Origin: SIG710 sp045651985
Lineage (GTDB): Bacteria; Bacillota; Clostridia; Oscillospirales; CAG-272
NCBI GenBank assembly: GCA_045651985.1
Contig: JAZRTK010000034.1
Location: 1 to 52,726 of the forward strand
Direction: 5' to 3'
DNA length: 52,726 nucleotides
Numbering within the stretch: position 1 is the first letter of the stretch; every line of letters starts with the position of its first letter. The translations under genes and the position numbers were made by a program. The notes under the pieces were generated by a model. It was not told the DNA's origin. It was given only the letters and a program-made list of their open reading frames with translations, and ran no database searches. Positions 6,253 to 14,965 of the stretch are shown here, one piece after another.

Positions 6253-7470
6253 ATGGTATTTAAAGGAATTGATTTTGAAACATATTTGAAGCAGTATCCC
6301 ACGCGCGACGGTTATTTTGGCAGATACGGCGGGGCCTACATCTCCGACGAGCTTAAAAAAGCCATGGAGGAAATTACAGAGGCGTATTTCACTATCGCAA
6401 AGTCCAGCAAGTTTGTAGGTGAGCTGAGAAGGATCCGCCGAGAGTTCCAGGGCAGACCCACTCCGATCTCCTATCTTGAAAGACTTTCAACCAGCATCGG
6501 AAACGTCCAGCTTTACGTTAAGCGAGAGGATCTGAACCATACGGGTGCACACAAGCTCAACCACTGCATGGGCGAGGCGCTTCTTGCCAAGTACATGGGC
6601 AAGAAGAAGGTCATCGCCGAGACAGGCGCAGGTCAGCACGGTGTTGCACTTGCAACTGCCGCCGCATATTTCGGCCTTGAATGTGATATTTACATGGGCG
6701 CGGTCGACATCAAAAAGCAGGCACCCAACGTAGCCAGAATGAAGATACTCGGTGCGAACGTCATCGAGGTCACCGAGGGGCTCCAAACCCTAAAGGAGGC
6801 TGTTGACGCGGCGTTCGCGGCTTATACCAAGGAATACAAGGACTGCATCTACTGCATCGGAAGCGTTCTCGGACCTCATCCCTTTCCCTTAATGGTGCGT
6901 GACTTCCAGCACGTGGTAGGCGAGGAGGCAAGAGAGCAGTTTATGGGCATGACGGGTGAACTTCCCGACGCTATCGTTGCGTGCGTTGGCGGCGGCTCCA
7001 ACGCGGCGGGCTTCTTCTCGGGATTCTTAAATGACCCCGTTGACATCTACGGTATTGAGCCTCTTGGCCGCGGTCCCAAGCTTGGCGACCACGCGGCAAG
7101 TTTAAAGTACGGCGAAGAGGGCATCATGCACGGATTTAACTCTATCATGCTCAAGGACGAAAACGGCGAGCCTGCTCCCGTTTACTCGGTCTCCTCGGGT
7201 CTTGATTATCCTTCCTCGGGTCCCGAGCACGCGTTCCTGCGCGACCTTGGCAGAGTTCAGTACGACGTTATTGACGACGAGGAAACGATCGACGCCTTCT
7301 ACAAGCTTTCGCGCATGGAGGGTATCATTCCCGCGCTTGAAAGTGCTCACGCGGTAGCATACGGCATCAAGCTGGCTCAGCGTATGGGCCGCGGCTCTGT
7401 GCTCATCAACCTGTCGGGCAGAGGCGACAAGGATATGGACTACGTTATTGAAAAATACGGAATCAGATAA
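6253..7470 (+). CDS. trpB: tryptophan synthase beta chain
   Basis: 405 residues, usual family length. A PLP enzyme that joins indole and serine to make tryptophan. The PLP lysine is K101 in HTGAHKLNH. The catalytic glutamate is E123 in AETGAGQHGVA. The phosphate-binding glycine loop is CVGGGSNAAG, and LSGRGDKDMDY is the conserved C-terminal motif. It starts at ATG 6253 behind ACGGAGGA. No trpA or other trp gene is next to it: upstream is the T-box and downstream a terminator. It may work with a trpA elsewhere or salvage environmental indole, which is common in gut bacteria; this window cannot decide. Expression should rise when tRNA-Trp is uncharged. Confidence 0.95.
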   Translation: MVFKGIDFETYLKQYPTRDGYFGRYGGAYISDELKKAMEEITEAYFTIAKSSKFVGELRRIRREFQGRPTPISYLERLSTSIGNVQLYVKREDLNHTGAHKLNHCMGEALLAKYMGKKKVIAETGAGQHGVALATAAAYFGLECDIYMGAVDIKKQAPNVARMKILGANVIEVTEGLQTLKEAVDAAFAAYTKEYKDCIYCIGSVLGPHPFPLMVRDFQHVVGEEAREQFMGMTGELPDAIVACVGGGSNAAGFFSGFLNDPVDIYGIEPLGRGPKLGDHAASLKYGEEGIMHGFNSIMLKDENGEPAPVYSVSSGLDYPSSGPEHAFLRDLGRVQYDVIDDEETIDAFYKLSRMEGIIPALESAHAVAYGIKLAQRMGRGSVLINLSGRGDKDMDYVIEKYGIR

Positions 7471-7472
7471 AA

Positions 7473-7511
7473 AAGAAACGGTATAACACCTCGGTGTTAT
7501 ACCGTTTCTTT
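7473..7511. terminator. bidirectional terminator between trpB and the kinase gene
   Basis: AAAGAAACGGTATAACACC / GGTGTTATACCGTTTCTTT with A and T flanks on both sides, between convergent genes. Confidence 0.88.
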
Positions 7512-8565
7512 ATACGTGCAGTATAAGATCGCATCGGTCTTTTATGCCCGTTTTTTCAAAATATTTGTTTTCCATGGGGATCCATTCATAAAAAAATCGC
7601 TCTGCAAAACCGGGAGAGTTTCGGACCGTGATCCGCTCCCGTTGCTCGTCGGAGGAAATATCCAAAAACAGAGCGAGGTCGTAATATTTTCCGAATTCGG
7701 GGTGAGTTGAGTAGACGCCCTCTACCACCGTGAGCTTTTTCTTCGGGACGGTTACAGGTGCGCCCAAAGTCTGCGTTGAGCAGTCAAAAGGACGGTAAAT
7801 GACGGTCTCCTTTTTCATAAGTGACTGTACGACTTCTTCCGAAAAACGCTCTCTGTCAAGATTTCCGCCAACTTCGGAAAGTCTATGTTCCGTGCGTTGC
7901 TCGGGGCGCAGGAAAAAATCGTCGGCGTGGATCGTAGCACAGTCGTACACGTCGGTCAGAATACTTGCAAGCGTAGTCTTTCCCGAGGCACTTCCTCCCT
8001 CAATTGCTATTACCGTACTGTCTTTTTCTGACAGGGTGTCTATCTTAGTGAGCAAAGGCAGAAGCGATGCATATTTGTTGGCAATAACTCTGTACGCGGG
8101 ACGGTACTCCGTGCGAAAAGTTTCGGAATGGTGCACGGCGGGAAAGCCTGCGGATTTCCATTGGTTCAGCTCGTCCTCAAGTTCACCGAGCCGGAGTGGG
8201 ATAACTCCGTCTGACACGAGCTTTTTTGCGACCTCAAGCTTTTGGTCAAGGGCAACCATGCCGTCAGCTTCCTTTTTTGCGGAAAGGCAAAAAAGTCTTG
8301 AAAGAGTTTGGGGGTGCAAGCCGTCGTCAAGCCACGACAGGTAAACTCGGCTGTAATCTCCGTCCAGCTTATCGATTTTGGGGACTGACGTCTCGGACAG
8401 AGCGAAATATTCACTTTTGATATAGCCCAGAGCCTTTTCCTCGTCGGACACCATATGCTCGCAGCCAAAGGCACTTTGAAACAGGAATTTGAAAAGATCC
8501 TGCACCTGCAATTTCGGGTACGCCAGATAGTGCTCGATCAGAAGCCGGCGTGTGTTTTCATTCAT
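7510..8565 (-). CDS. P-loop kinase, uridine kinase-like, with unknown N-terminal domain
   Basis: 351 residues. The C-terminal half (about 180-351) is a uridine kinase-like P-loop domain: Walker A is EGGSASGKTT (190-198), followed by HADDFFL, VVEGVYSTHP and ERITVRNSPGFAERF. The first ~170 residues are not part of ordinary uridine kinase; they include QSAFGCEHMVSDEEKALGYIKSEY and are unknown to me. The true phosphate acceptor could therefore be something other than uridine. It lies 12 bases downstream of the malic enzyme gene, and its ribosome binding site (AAAGGA) overlaps that gene's stop, so the two form an operon. Confidence 0.75.
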   Translation of the reverse strand: MNENTRRLLIEHYLAYPKLQVQDLFKFLFQSAFGCEHMVSDEEKALGYIKSEYFALSETSVPKIDKLDGDYSRVYLSWLDDGLHPQTLSRLFCLSAKKEADGMVALDQKLEVAKKLVSDGVIPLRLGELEDELNQWKSAGFPAVHHSETFRTEYRPAYRVIANKYASLLPLLTKIDTLSEKDSTVIAIEGGSASGKTTLASILTDVYDCATIHADDFFLRPEQRTEHRLSEVGGNLDRERFSEEVVQSLMKKETVIYRPFDCSTQTLGAPVTVPKKKLTVVEGVYSTHPEFGKYYDLALFLDISSDEQRERITVRNSPGFAERFFYEWIPMENKYFEKTGIKDRCDLILHV

Positions 8566-8577
8566 TTTGTGATTCCT

Positions 8578-9750
8578 TTATTTTCTCGCCACACCTGTTT
8601 TGCGTGCCGCGTCGGTCACCGCTTTTGCCACCACGGGAGCTACCCTGCGGTCAAGGGCGGTGATTATTACGTTTTCCTCGTTCAATTCGTTATCGGGGAT
8701 AAGGGTGGCAAGTGCCAGTGAAGCGGCGACCTTCATTTCCTCGTTTATGCATGATGCTCGGCAGTCAAGGGCACCGCGGAAGATTCCGGGGAAAGCGAGG
8801 ACGTTGTTTATCTGGTTGGGAAAATCCGAGCGTCCCGTGCCGACTACACGCGCACCTGCTGCCTTTGCCCGGTCGGGCATTATTTCGGGTGTTGGGTTTG
8901 CCATGGGGAAGACAATGGGATCGACCGCCATGCTCTTTATCATTTCGGGAGAGACCACACCCGGCGCGGAAACGCCGATGAACACGTCGGAGCCGCGCAT
9001 GGCGTCCGCAAGAGTACCTTGAATTTTTTCGCGGTTGGTTATTTTTGAAATATCGGCGTGAGCATCGGAAAGTCCGTCCGTGCCCTCGCAAATGATTCCG
9101 AAGCGGTCTACCATTGTAAGATGACGAACACCCATGTTCATCAGATGTCTTCCGATAGCGATACCTGCCGATCCTGCGCCGTTTATGACAACTTTGACTT
9201 GGTCAATTTTCTTATTTACAACCTTCAGCGCGTTGATGAGTGCGGAGGCTACAACGATCGCCGTGCCGTGCTGGTCGTCGTGGAAAACGGGAATGTCGCA
9301 AATTTCCTTGAGTCGTTTTTCGATCTCAAAGCAACGGGGCGCGCTGATGTCCTCCAAATTGATTCCGCCGAAGCTGCCCGCGATAAGGCTTACGGTGCGC
9401 ACTATCTCGTCCACGTCCTTTGATCGAATGCAAATTGGGAATGCGTCAACGTCCGCAAATCTCTTGAAAAGTGCGCATTTACCCTCCATTACGGGCATTG
9501 CCGCCTCGGGTCCGATGTCGCCAAGACCCAAAACGGCGGTGCCGTCGGTTACGACCGCCACGAGATTTGAACGGCGGGTCAGCTCGTAGGATTTGTCTAT
9601 ATCTTTGTTTATTTCAAGGCACGCCTCGGCAACACCGGGGGTGTATGCTAAGGACAGGTCCTCTCGCGTCTCCGCAGGACAGCGGGCGATGACCTCGATT
9701 TTGCCTTTCCATTCGTAATGCTTTTTGAGGGATTCTTCTCTTACGTTCAT
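8578..9750 (-). CDS. NAD(P)-dependent malic enzyme
   Basis: 390 residues, matching the short bacterial malic enzyme class. Oxidatively decarboxylates malate to pyruvate and CO2 with reduction of NAD(P). Visible motifs: SLAYTPGVAEACLEI near the N-terminus, DGTAVLGLGDIGPEAAMPVMEGK, the metal-binding EDISAPRCFEIE and IPVFHDDQHGTAIV, and a Rossmann glycine motif INGAGSAGIAIG for the nucleotide. First gene of an operon with the downstream kinase. Cofactor preference cannot be read with confidence. Confidence 0.93.
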   Translation of the reverse strand: MNVREESLKKHYEWKGKIEVIARCPAETREDLSLAYTPGVAEACLEINKDIDKSYELTRRSNLVAVVTDGTAVLGLGDIGPEAAMPVMEGKCALFKRFADVDAFPICIRSKDVDEIVRTVSLIAGSFGGINLEDISAPRCFEIEKRLKEICDIPVFHDDQHGTAIVVASALINALKVVNKKIDQVKVVINGAGSAGIAIGRHLMNMGVRHLTMVDRFGIICEGTDGLSDAHADISKITNREKIQGTLADAMRGSDVFIGVSAPGVVSPEMIKSMAVDPIVFPMANPTPEIMPDRAKAAGARVVGTGRSDFPNQINNVLAFPGIFRGALDCRASCINEEMKVAASLALATLIPDNELNEENVIITALDRRVAPVVAKAVTDAARKTGVARK

Positions 9751-9779
9751 GTTGAGCCTCCGAAATATTTGTCTTTTCC

Positions 9780-9808
9780 ATTCTACCCCAAAATCCTTGA
9801 TTTTTCAA
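9780..9808 (-). promoter_or_regulatory. promoter of the malic enzyme operon
   Basis: Minus strand TTGAAA (9808-9803), 17-nt spacer, TAGAAT (9785-9780). Confidence 0.55.
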
Positions 9809-9896
9809 TAGGGTCGGGCATATTTGTCCGATTTTGTATAAAAAATATAGCAAAGGGTAAAATAATACCAAAACAGACGGGAAAAGGTGATATTTC

Positions 9897-10904
9897 ATGG
9901 GAAATTCTATTATAAAACTCAATTCCGAGATCTTATGCGCGGCATCTGCCGTCGGAAAGCAGGAAAAGGACGGTCCCTTGGGCGAGCTTTTTGACTTGCA
10001 CTGCGAGGACGATCGATTCGGGCAGGACACGTGGGAGAAGGCGGAGTCGGAGATGCAAAGACAGTGCCTGGGTGTCGCTATGCAAAAATCGGGTCTGCGC
10101 GAAGAAGATATAGGCGCGCTCTTTGCGGGTGACCTCATAAATCAATGCACGGGTTCGGCTTACGGCTTGCTGGATTACGATATTCCGTATTTCGGACTTT
10201 ACGGCGCTTGCTCAACGGCAATAGAGGGGCTGATGCTCTCCTCTATCATGACTACCACGGGAGTATTTGAGCATTGCGCGTCGGTAACCTCGTCCCACAA
10301 TTGCTCGGCAGAAAGGCAGTTCAGAACACCGCTTGAATACGGCGCGCAGAGAGCACCAACAGCTCAATGGACGGTGACGGGCTCGGGCTCGTTTCTTACG
10401 CGGAGAGCTGTGCAGGGAAGCGGAAAGGCGAAGATTACCGAGGCGCTTCCCGGAATCTCGGTGGATAAGGGCATCACGGATATGACAAACATGGGCGCGG
10501 CAATGGCACCCGCGGCACTTGACACGTTGGTGAGATATTTTAGGGCAAGCGGTACACGCCCGCGGGATTTTGACCTTATCGTCACGGGTGACCTTGGCTT
10601 TGAGGGCAATTCTATCTTACGCGACCTGCTGTCGATCGAGGGATATGAAGCCGACGAAAACCTAACCGACTGCGGAATGATGATATACGACCGCGAGCGT
10701 CAGGATATGCATGCGGGCGGCTCGGGCTGCGGGTGCTGTGCGGTGGTGCTGGCGTCCCATTTATTGCCGAGGATCGAGTCGGGAGAAATAAAAAATATGC
10801 TGATCATGGGAACGGGCGCGCTTATGAACCCCGACAGTGTAAAGCAGGGGCTGGCGATCCCGGGAATCGCCCATCTTCTGCGAATAGAAAGCGAAAGGAA
10901 CTGA
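9897..10904 (+). CDS. spoVAD: stage V sporulation protein AD
   Basis: 335 residues, thiolase-fold family. Part of the SpoVA channel in the inner spore membrane, where SpoVAD binds dipicolinic acid for uptake into the forespore and release on germination. Family segments visible: AGDLINQCTGSAYG, YFGLYGACSTAIEGL, TSSHNCSAERQFRTPLEYG and GCGCCAVVLASHLLP. It begins at ATG 9897 behind AAAAGGTGAT. spoVAE follows after 4 bases. No clear sigma-A promoter is visible; GCATA at 9818-9822 could be a sigma-G type -35, but I could not find a convincing partner. The usual upstream neighbour spoVAC is missing. Confidence 0.95.
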   Translation: MGNSIIKLNSEILCAASAVGKQEKDGPLGELFDLHCEDDRFGQDTWEKAESEMQRQCLGVAMQKSGLREEDIGALFAGDLINQCTGSAYGLLDYDIPYFGLYGACSTAIEGLMLSSIMTTTGVFEHCASVTSSHNCSAERQFRTPLEYGAQRAPTAQWTVTGSGSFLTRRAVQGSGKAKITEALPGISVDKGITDMTNMGAAMAPAALDTLVRYFRASGTRPRDFDLIVTGDLGFEGNSILRDLLSIEGYEADENLTDCGMMIYDRERQDMHAGGSGCGCCAVVLASHLLPRIESGEIKNMLIMGTGALMNPDSVKQGLAIPGIAHLLRIESERN

Positions 10905-10908
10905 CGAA

Positions 10909-11277
10909 ATGGGAGGAATATCCGATTATATCTGGGCGTTTTTTGTGGGCGGAATACTCTGTATTATCGCACAGGTTTTAATAGACAAGACAAATCTTAC
11001 ACCCGCGCGTATTTTGGTTGTTTACGTTGTGGCGGGAGTGGTTCTGGGTGCGGTGGGGCTTTATAAACCGCTTCTCGACCTTGCAGGCGCGGGAGCCGCT
11101 ACTCCCCTGACGGGATTTGGATATCTTGTGTCGAAGGGGGTCCGGGAAGCGGTGGACGAAAGAGGGCTTTTGGGAGCGCTGACAGGAAGTCTCACCGCAG
11201 CCGCAGGAGGAACCGCCGCGGCTTTGTGCTTCGGCTATCTTGCGGCTCTGATCTTTAAAGGGAAACCGAAGAGATGA
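10909..11277 (+). CDS. spoVAE: stage V sporulation protein AE (SpoVAEB type)
   Basis: 122 residues with about four hydrophobic helices and few charges, a small integral membrane protein of the SpoVAC/SpoVAEB family. LIDKTNLTPARILVVYVVAGV is the characteristic segment. Together with SpoVAD it forms part of the dipicolinic acid channel. It lies 4 bases after spoVAD. The paralogous spoVAC, normally first in spoVAC-AD-AEB, is not here. Confidence 0.9.
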   Translation: MGGISDYIWAFFVGGILCIIAQVLIDKTNLTPARILVVYVVAGVVLGAVGLYKPLLDLAGAGAATPLTGFGYLVSKGVREAVDERGLLGALTGSLTAAAGGTAAALCFGYLAALIFKGKPKR

Positions 11278-11318
11278 AAAGTTAAGGAAATTCGAGGAAT
11301 TTTTTGACCTTTTGCTAC

Positions 11319-11347
11319 TTGTAAAAAATTAAATTTCGTGGTACAAT
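11319..11347 (+). promoter_or_regulatory. promoter of the dehydratase-like gene
   Basis: TTGTAA (11319-11324), 17-nt spacer, TACAAT (11342-11347). Confidence 0.5.
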
Positions 11348-11394
11348 TGTAAGGTAAGAAAATCTGCATTTCGCGGGGATACGGAGATCGTAAA

Positions 11395-12600
11395 ATGGAG
11401 ACGAAATACATTTCCTTTACCGAAAAAATGATAAAGAGCCACAAGATACTCATTCCTACTATGCTTCCCATACATTTTTCTATGGTTGGCGGTATTCTGA
11501 GCACCTATGGCTATAACGTTGAGATGCTTTCGGACAATGGGCGCGAGGTGGTCGAGACGGGGCTGAAATACGCGGGTGAGGACGCCTGTTATTCGGCAGT
11601 TTTGGTCATAGGTCAGTTTCTGTCTGCCCTGAAAAGCGGAAGGTACGATTCCCACCGTGTGGCGTTGCTCTTCTTTTGTACGGGCGGAATGGACGAGGCA
11701 CATTACTTGCGGATTCTCCGCTCGGCGCTTGAGAGTGCGGGATTTGACCACGTTCCCGTAATTTCCCTCAGCTCAGCGGGTATTGAGAAGCACCCCGGAC
11801 TCGTTCTTGATTCAAAAAAGCTTCACGGCATAATTTACGGCATACTTTACGGTGATCTTCTCATGTGCCTGTCAAACCAGTGTAAGCCTTACGAGGCGCA
11901 GGCAGGCGCGTCCGATCAGCTGATGGGCAAGTGGCAGAGAAAGCTCGGACGGGAGCTTGGGGCTGAGGGATCTATAGAATACCGACGGGTAAAAGAAAAT
12001 TACAGACAGATAGTGAAGGACTTTGCGGCACTTGAACTTGATAGACGACCTGCCGCAAAGGTTGGTATCGTTGGCGAACTTTACGTTAAATATTCGCCCC
12101 TTGGCAACAACTGCCTGGAGGACTTTCTTATGTTCGAGGGCGCGGAGGTTATTGTATCGGGACTTTCGGATTCTATTCTTTATACGGTCTACAACAGCAA
12201 GACCGAAAGCAAGTCTTTTTGGCGTCGTTTGGCGTATGGATTCCTGTATGGGTTTCTGTCAAGGAAAAAGAACGATATTATCCGCATCGTAAAAGAAAAT
12301 TCCGATTTTGTTCCCATGACCCCCTTTGAGGATACGTTGGATCTGGCTCAACGTCACGTGGGTCACGGGGCAAAAGCGGACGAGAGCCGACTTTGGGCAG
12401 CGGAAATGCTGGCGTTTGCAAAAAACGGAGTAAAAAACATAGTATGGAATCAGCCCATGGGCGGAGACGGCAAGGAGCTTATCGACCTTGTAAAGAGTAT
12501 CGATCAAGACGTGAATGTGGCATATGTGGATTATGACGCCAATTCATATTTCCATGAGACAGACGAGCTTCTCCGACAGATGATAAAGGAAGCAAAATAA
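11395..12600 (+). CDS. 2-hydroxyacyl-CoA dehydratase/activase-related protein, orphan
   Basis: 401 residues. It resembles the HgdB-like/DUF2229 proteins that accompany 2-hydroxyacyl-CoA dehydratase activases: GEDACYSAVLVIGQFL, FFCTGGMDEAHYLR, KVGIVGELYVKYSPLGNNCLEDFLMFEGAEV and KNGVKNIVWNQPMG. Several cysteines (DACY, FFC, MCLSNQC, NNC) could bind an iron-sulfur cluster, as in the family. The usual neighbours, an ASKHA-fold activase ATPase and a partner subunit, are absent; the gene has its own promoter and terminator. The substrate cannot be inferred. Assignment is by motif memory and is moderately sure. Confidence 0.65.
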   Translation: METKYISFTEKMIKSHKILIPTMLPIHFSMVGGILSTYGYNVEMLSDNGREVVETGLKYAGEDACYSAVLVIGQFLSALKSGRYDSHRVALLFFCTGGMDEAHYLRILRSALESAGFDHVPVISLSSAGIEKHPGLVLDSKKLHGIIYGILYGDLLMCLSNQCKPYEAQAGASDQLMGKWQRKLGRELGAEGSIEYRRVKENYRQIVKDFAALELDRRPAAKVGIVGELYVKYSPLGNNCLEDFLMFEGAEVIVSGLSDSILYTVYNSKTESKSFWRRLAYGFLYGFLSRKKNDIIRIVKENSDFVPMTPFEDTLDLAQRHVGHGAKADESRLWAAEMLAFAKNGVKNIVWNQPMGGDGKELIDLVKSIDQDVNVAYVDYDANSYFHETDELLRQMIKEAK

Positions 12601-12636
12601 GTAAAGAGCGACGGCAAAGCCGTCGCTCTTTACTTA
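12600..12636. terminator. bidirectional terminator
   Basis: AAGTAAAGAGCGACGGC-aaa-GCCGTCGCTCTTTACTT between convergent genes; it also serves metA. Confidence 0.88.
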
Positions 12637-13551
12637 TTTGATCTGCGTAATATCAAAGGGTGTCGTCTGATATACGAAGTAGTTTAACCAGTTGGAATAG
12701 AGCAGATTTGCGTGTGAGCGCCAGGTCACCATGGGGGGCTGGGTATCGTCGTCGTTGGGATAATAATTTTTCGGAACGGTGATAGGCAGTCCTGCGTTCT
12801 TGTCGCGAAAGTACTCGTTGTGTAAAGTGAGCGGGTCGTATTCGGGGTGACCCGTTATAAATATCTGCTTTCCGTTGGGGGTCGCCATGGCGAAAACTCC
12901 GTCGTCGATGCAGGAGGCGAGAATTTTGATCTCGGGGTGCGCCTCAACGTCGCGGCGGTCAATTGTGGTGTGGCGGGACTGTGGCGCAAAGAATATATCG
13001 TCAAATCCGCGCAAAAGCATGGAATTTTTGTATTCCACCTTATGGCGAAGAACCCCGAAAAGCTTTTGGTCAAGCAGCTGCTTTCCGATACCGAAGTGGT
13101 AGTAAAGTGCCGCCTGTGCGCCCCAGCAGATATGGAAGGAGCTGGTCACGTGGGTCTTGCTCCACTCAAATATCTCGCAAAGTTCGTCCCAATATTCCAC
13201 CTCCTCAAACTCCATTTTCTCAACGGGTGCTCCTGTTATTACCATGCCGTCGAACTTTCTGTCCTTAACTTCGTCAAAGGTCTTGTAGAATGCTAGCATG
13301 TGTTCTTCTGAGGTGTGGGTCGCCTTGTGGGTGGCGGTCTGGAGGAACTCAAGCTCCACCTGCAGAGGGGTATTTCCAAGCAGTCTTGCAAGCTGAGTTT
13401 CGGTCTCTATTTTTTTTGGCATCAGGTTCAGGACCAGAATTTTCAGAGGACGGATATCCTGCGTCATGGCGCGGGTCTCGGTCATGACGAAGATGTTTTC
13501 CTCGTGCAGCGTCCGCGTTGCGGGCAGGTCGTTTGGAATCTTAATGGGCAT
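12634..13551 (-). CDS. metA: homoserine O-acetyltransferase (MetA family)
   Basis: 305 residues. Activates the hydroxyl of homoserine for sulfur assimilation into methionine. The catalytic triad is in place: Cys142 (CWGAQA), His235 and Glu237 (GHPEYD). Residue 111 is Glu (GAPVE), and in this family Glu111 marks acetyl-CoA use while Gly marks succinyl-CoA use, so O-acetylhomoserine is the expected product. That is exactly the substrate of the upstream metY product. It lies 15 bases after metY with GAGGAGG before its start, so it is the second gene of the operon. Confidence 0.95.
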   Translation of the reverse strand: MPIKIPNDLPATRTLHEENIFVMTETRAMTQDIRPLKILVLNLMPKKIETETQLARLLGNTPLQVELEFLQTATHKATHTSEEHMLAFYKTFDEVKDRKFDGMVITGAPVEKMEFEEVEYWDELCEIFEWSKTHVTSSFHICWGAQAALYYHFGIGKQLLDQKLFGVLRHKVEYKNSMLLRGFDDIFFAPQSRHTTIDRRDVEAHPEIKILASCIDDGVFAMATPNGKQIFITGHPEYDPLTLHNEYFRDKNAGLPITVPKNYYPNDDDTQPPMVTWRSHANLLYSNWLNYFVYQTTPFDITQIK

Positions 13552-13566
13552 TTTTATGTGTCCTCC

Positions 13567-14841
13567 TCAGATATTGTCAAGAGCCTGCTTGATGTCGGCG
13601 ATAATGTCCTCAACGTTTTCAATACCAACGCTCAGACGTACAAGTCCCGCGCTGATTCCCGCTTCAACAAGCTGTTTGTCCGTCAGCTGCCGATGAGTCG
13701 TGGATGCGGGGTGGAGAACGCAGGTGCGGGCGTCGGCTACGTGGACTACGATTGCCGCCAGCTTCATGCTGTCCATAAACTTCATTGCCGCGCCGCGTCC
13801 GCCTTTGACCTCGAACGAGATAACGCCGCTACAGCCACAGGGCAGGTACTTCTTTGCAAGAGCGTGCTGGGAGTCGGATTCAAGTCCGGGGTAGCTTACA
13901 GACTCGATCCTGTCGTCGGACTCAAGGAACTGAGCGACCTTGAGCGCGTTTGAGCTGTGGCGCTCCATACGCAGAGCAAGTGTTGTCAGACCGTGGTCAA
14001 GCAGGAACACGGACATGGGGGAAGGGGTAGAGCCGAAATCGCGCATAAGCTGAACGCGGGCTTTTGTAATGAACGCGGCTTTTCCGAAGTTTTCGGTATA
14101 AACTACGCCGTGGTAGGATTCGTCGGGAGTGGTAAGCTCTGGGAAGTTGCCCTTCGTCCAGTCGAAGTTTCCGCTGTCAACGATGCATCCGCCCACTACA
14201 GTTGCGTGACCGTCCATGTACTTTGTGGTGGAGTGAGTCACGATGTCAACGCCGTACTCAAAGGGACGGCAGAGAACGGGGGTCGCAAAAGTGTTGTCAA
14301 CCACCATGGGAATGTTGTGGCGGTGGGCAAGTGCGCTGTATCTTTCCATGTCAAGGACTGTCAGCGCGGGGTTTGCGATAGTCTCGCCGAAGATCATGCG
14401 GGTGTTTTCGTCCATGAGCTTCTCGATCTCCTCGTCGGACATATCGGGTGTTACGAAACGAACGTCAACTCCGATGCGTTTCAGGGTAACTGCGAAGAGG
14501 TTGATAGTTCCCCCGTAGATGGAGGACAGACTGATGATGTTCTGCCCGGCGCTTGTGATGTTCAGAACAGCCATAAGGCTTGCCGCCTGACCCGAGGATG
14601 TGAGCATAGCGCCGACGCCGCCCTCAAGAGCGGATATCTTTTCCTCGACCGCCTCAAATGTGGGGTTGGAGATCCTTGTGTACATATGACCGGGTGCTTC
14701 AAGATCAAAGAGCTTGCCCAAATGTTCGGAGGAATCGTACTTATACGTTGTGCTCTGGTAGATGGGGAGCACACGGGGTTCGCCGTTGCCCGGCTTGTAG
14801 CCTGCTTGCAGGCAGAGTGTGTCGATCTTATAATTTGACAT
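13567..14841 (-). CDS. metY: O-acetylhomoserine sulfhydrylase
   Basis: 424 residues, PLP-dependent. Makes homocysteine from O-acetylhomoserine and sulfide in the cytoplasm. The PLP lysine is K207 in THSTTKYMDGH. Other family signatures are YQSTTYKYDSSEHLGKLF, ISNPTFEAVEEKISALEGG and VLHPASTTHRQL. I start at ATG 14841, directly behind GGGAGG; the in-frame ATG at 14874 lies inside the leader hairpin and has no binding site. That GGGAGG is the 3' strand of a 7-bp hairpin, so translation initiation is probably regulated (see the attenuator). First gene of metY-metA. Confidence 0.95.
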   Translation of the reverse strand: MSNYKIDTLCLQAGYKPGNGEPRVLPIYQSTTYKYDSSEHLGKLFDLEAPGHMYTRISNPTFEAVEEKISALEGGVGAMLTSSGQAASLMAVLNITSAGQNIISLSSIYGGTINLFAVTLKRIGVDVRFVTPDMSDEEIEKLMDENTRMIFGETIANPALTVLDMERYSALAHRHNIPMVVDNTFATPVLCRPFEYGVDIVTHSTTKYMDGHATVVGGCIVDSGNFDWTKGNFPELTTPDESYHGVVYTENFGKAAFITKARVQLMRDFGSTPSPMSVFLLDHGLTTLALRMERHSSNALKVAQFLESDDRIESVSYPGLESDSQHALAKKYLPCGCSGVISFEVKGGRGAAMKFMDSMKLAAIVVHVADARTCVLHPASTTHRQLTDKQLVEAGISAGLVRLSVGIENVEDIIADIKQALDNI

Positions 14842-14965
14842 AAAAATACCTCCCACGTTGCATGGGAGGCTCAAAGGCTAAAACAAAATGCAGCTTCAGC
14901 ACTCCGAGCCTCAACTGCAACATTTCATAAAATTTCTTTAATGAATGTATTTCAAAATGAGGCTT
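14842..14965 (-). promoter_or_regulatory. putative translational attenuator of metY
   Basis: Four segments can pair in two exclusive ways (minus-strand sense). Segment 1 AGCCTCA (14964-14958) begins in the leader peptide stop codon. Segment 2 contains GTTGCA (14921-14916) and GAGGCTC (14912-14906). Segment 3 contains GAGCCTC (14872-14866) and TGCAAC (14862-14857). Segment 4 is TGGGAGG (14855-14849), the metY ribosome binding site. 1:2 pairs 7 bp, extended by an inner ACATTCAT (14948-14941) / ATGAAATGT stem. 2:3 pairs 7+6 bp around a 3x3 loop. 3:4 pairs CCTCCCA with TGGGAGG. This matches the ermC attenuator layout. No known SAM or T-box motif is present. Pairings are read directly; function is inferred. 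Confidence 0.7.

Noticed and set aside
13957..14838. Long plus-strand frame inside metY
   Set aside because: Shadow of metY in another frame; metY has a clear PLP enzyme sequence and ribosome binding site.
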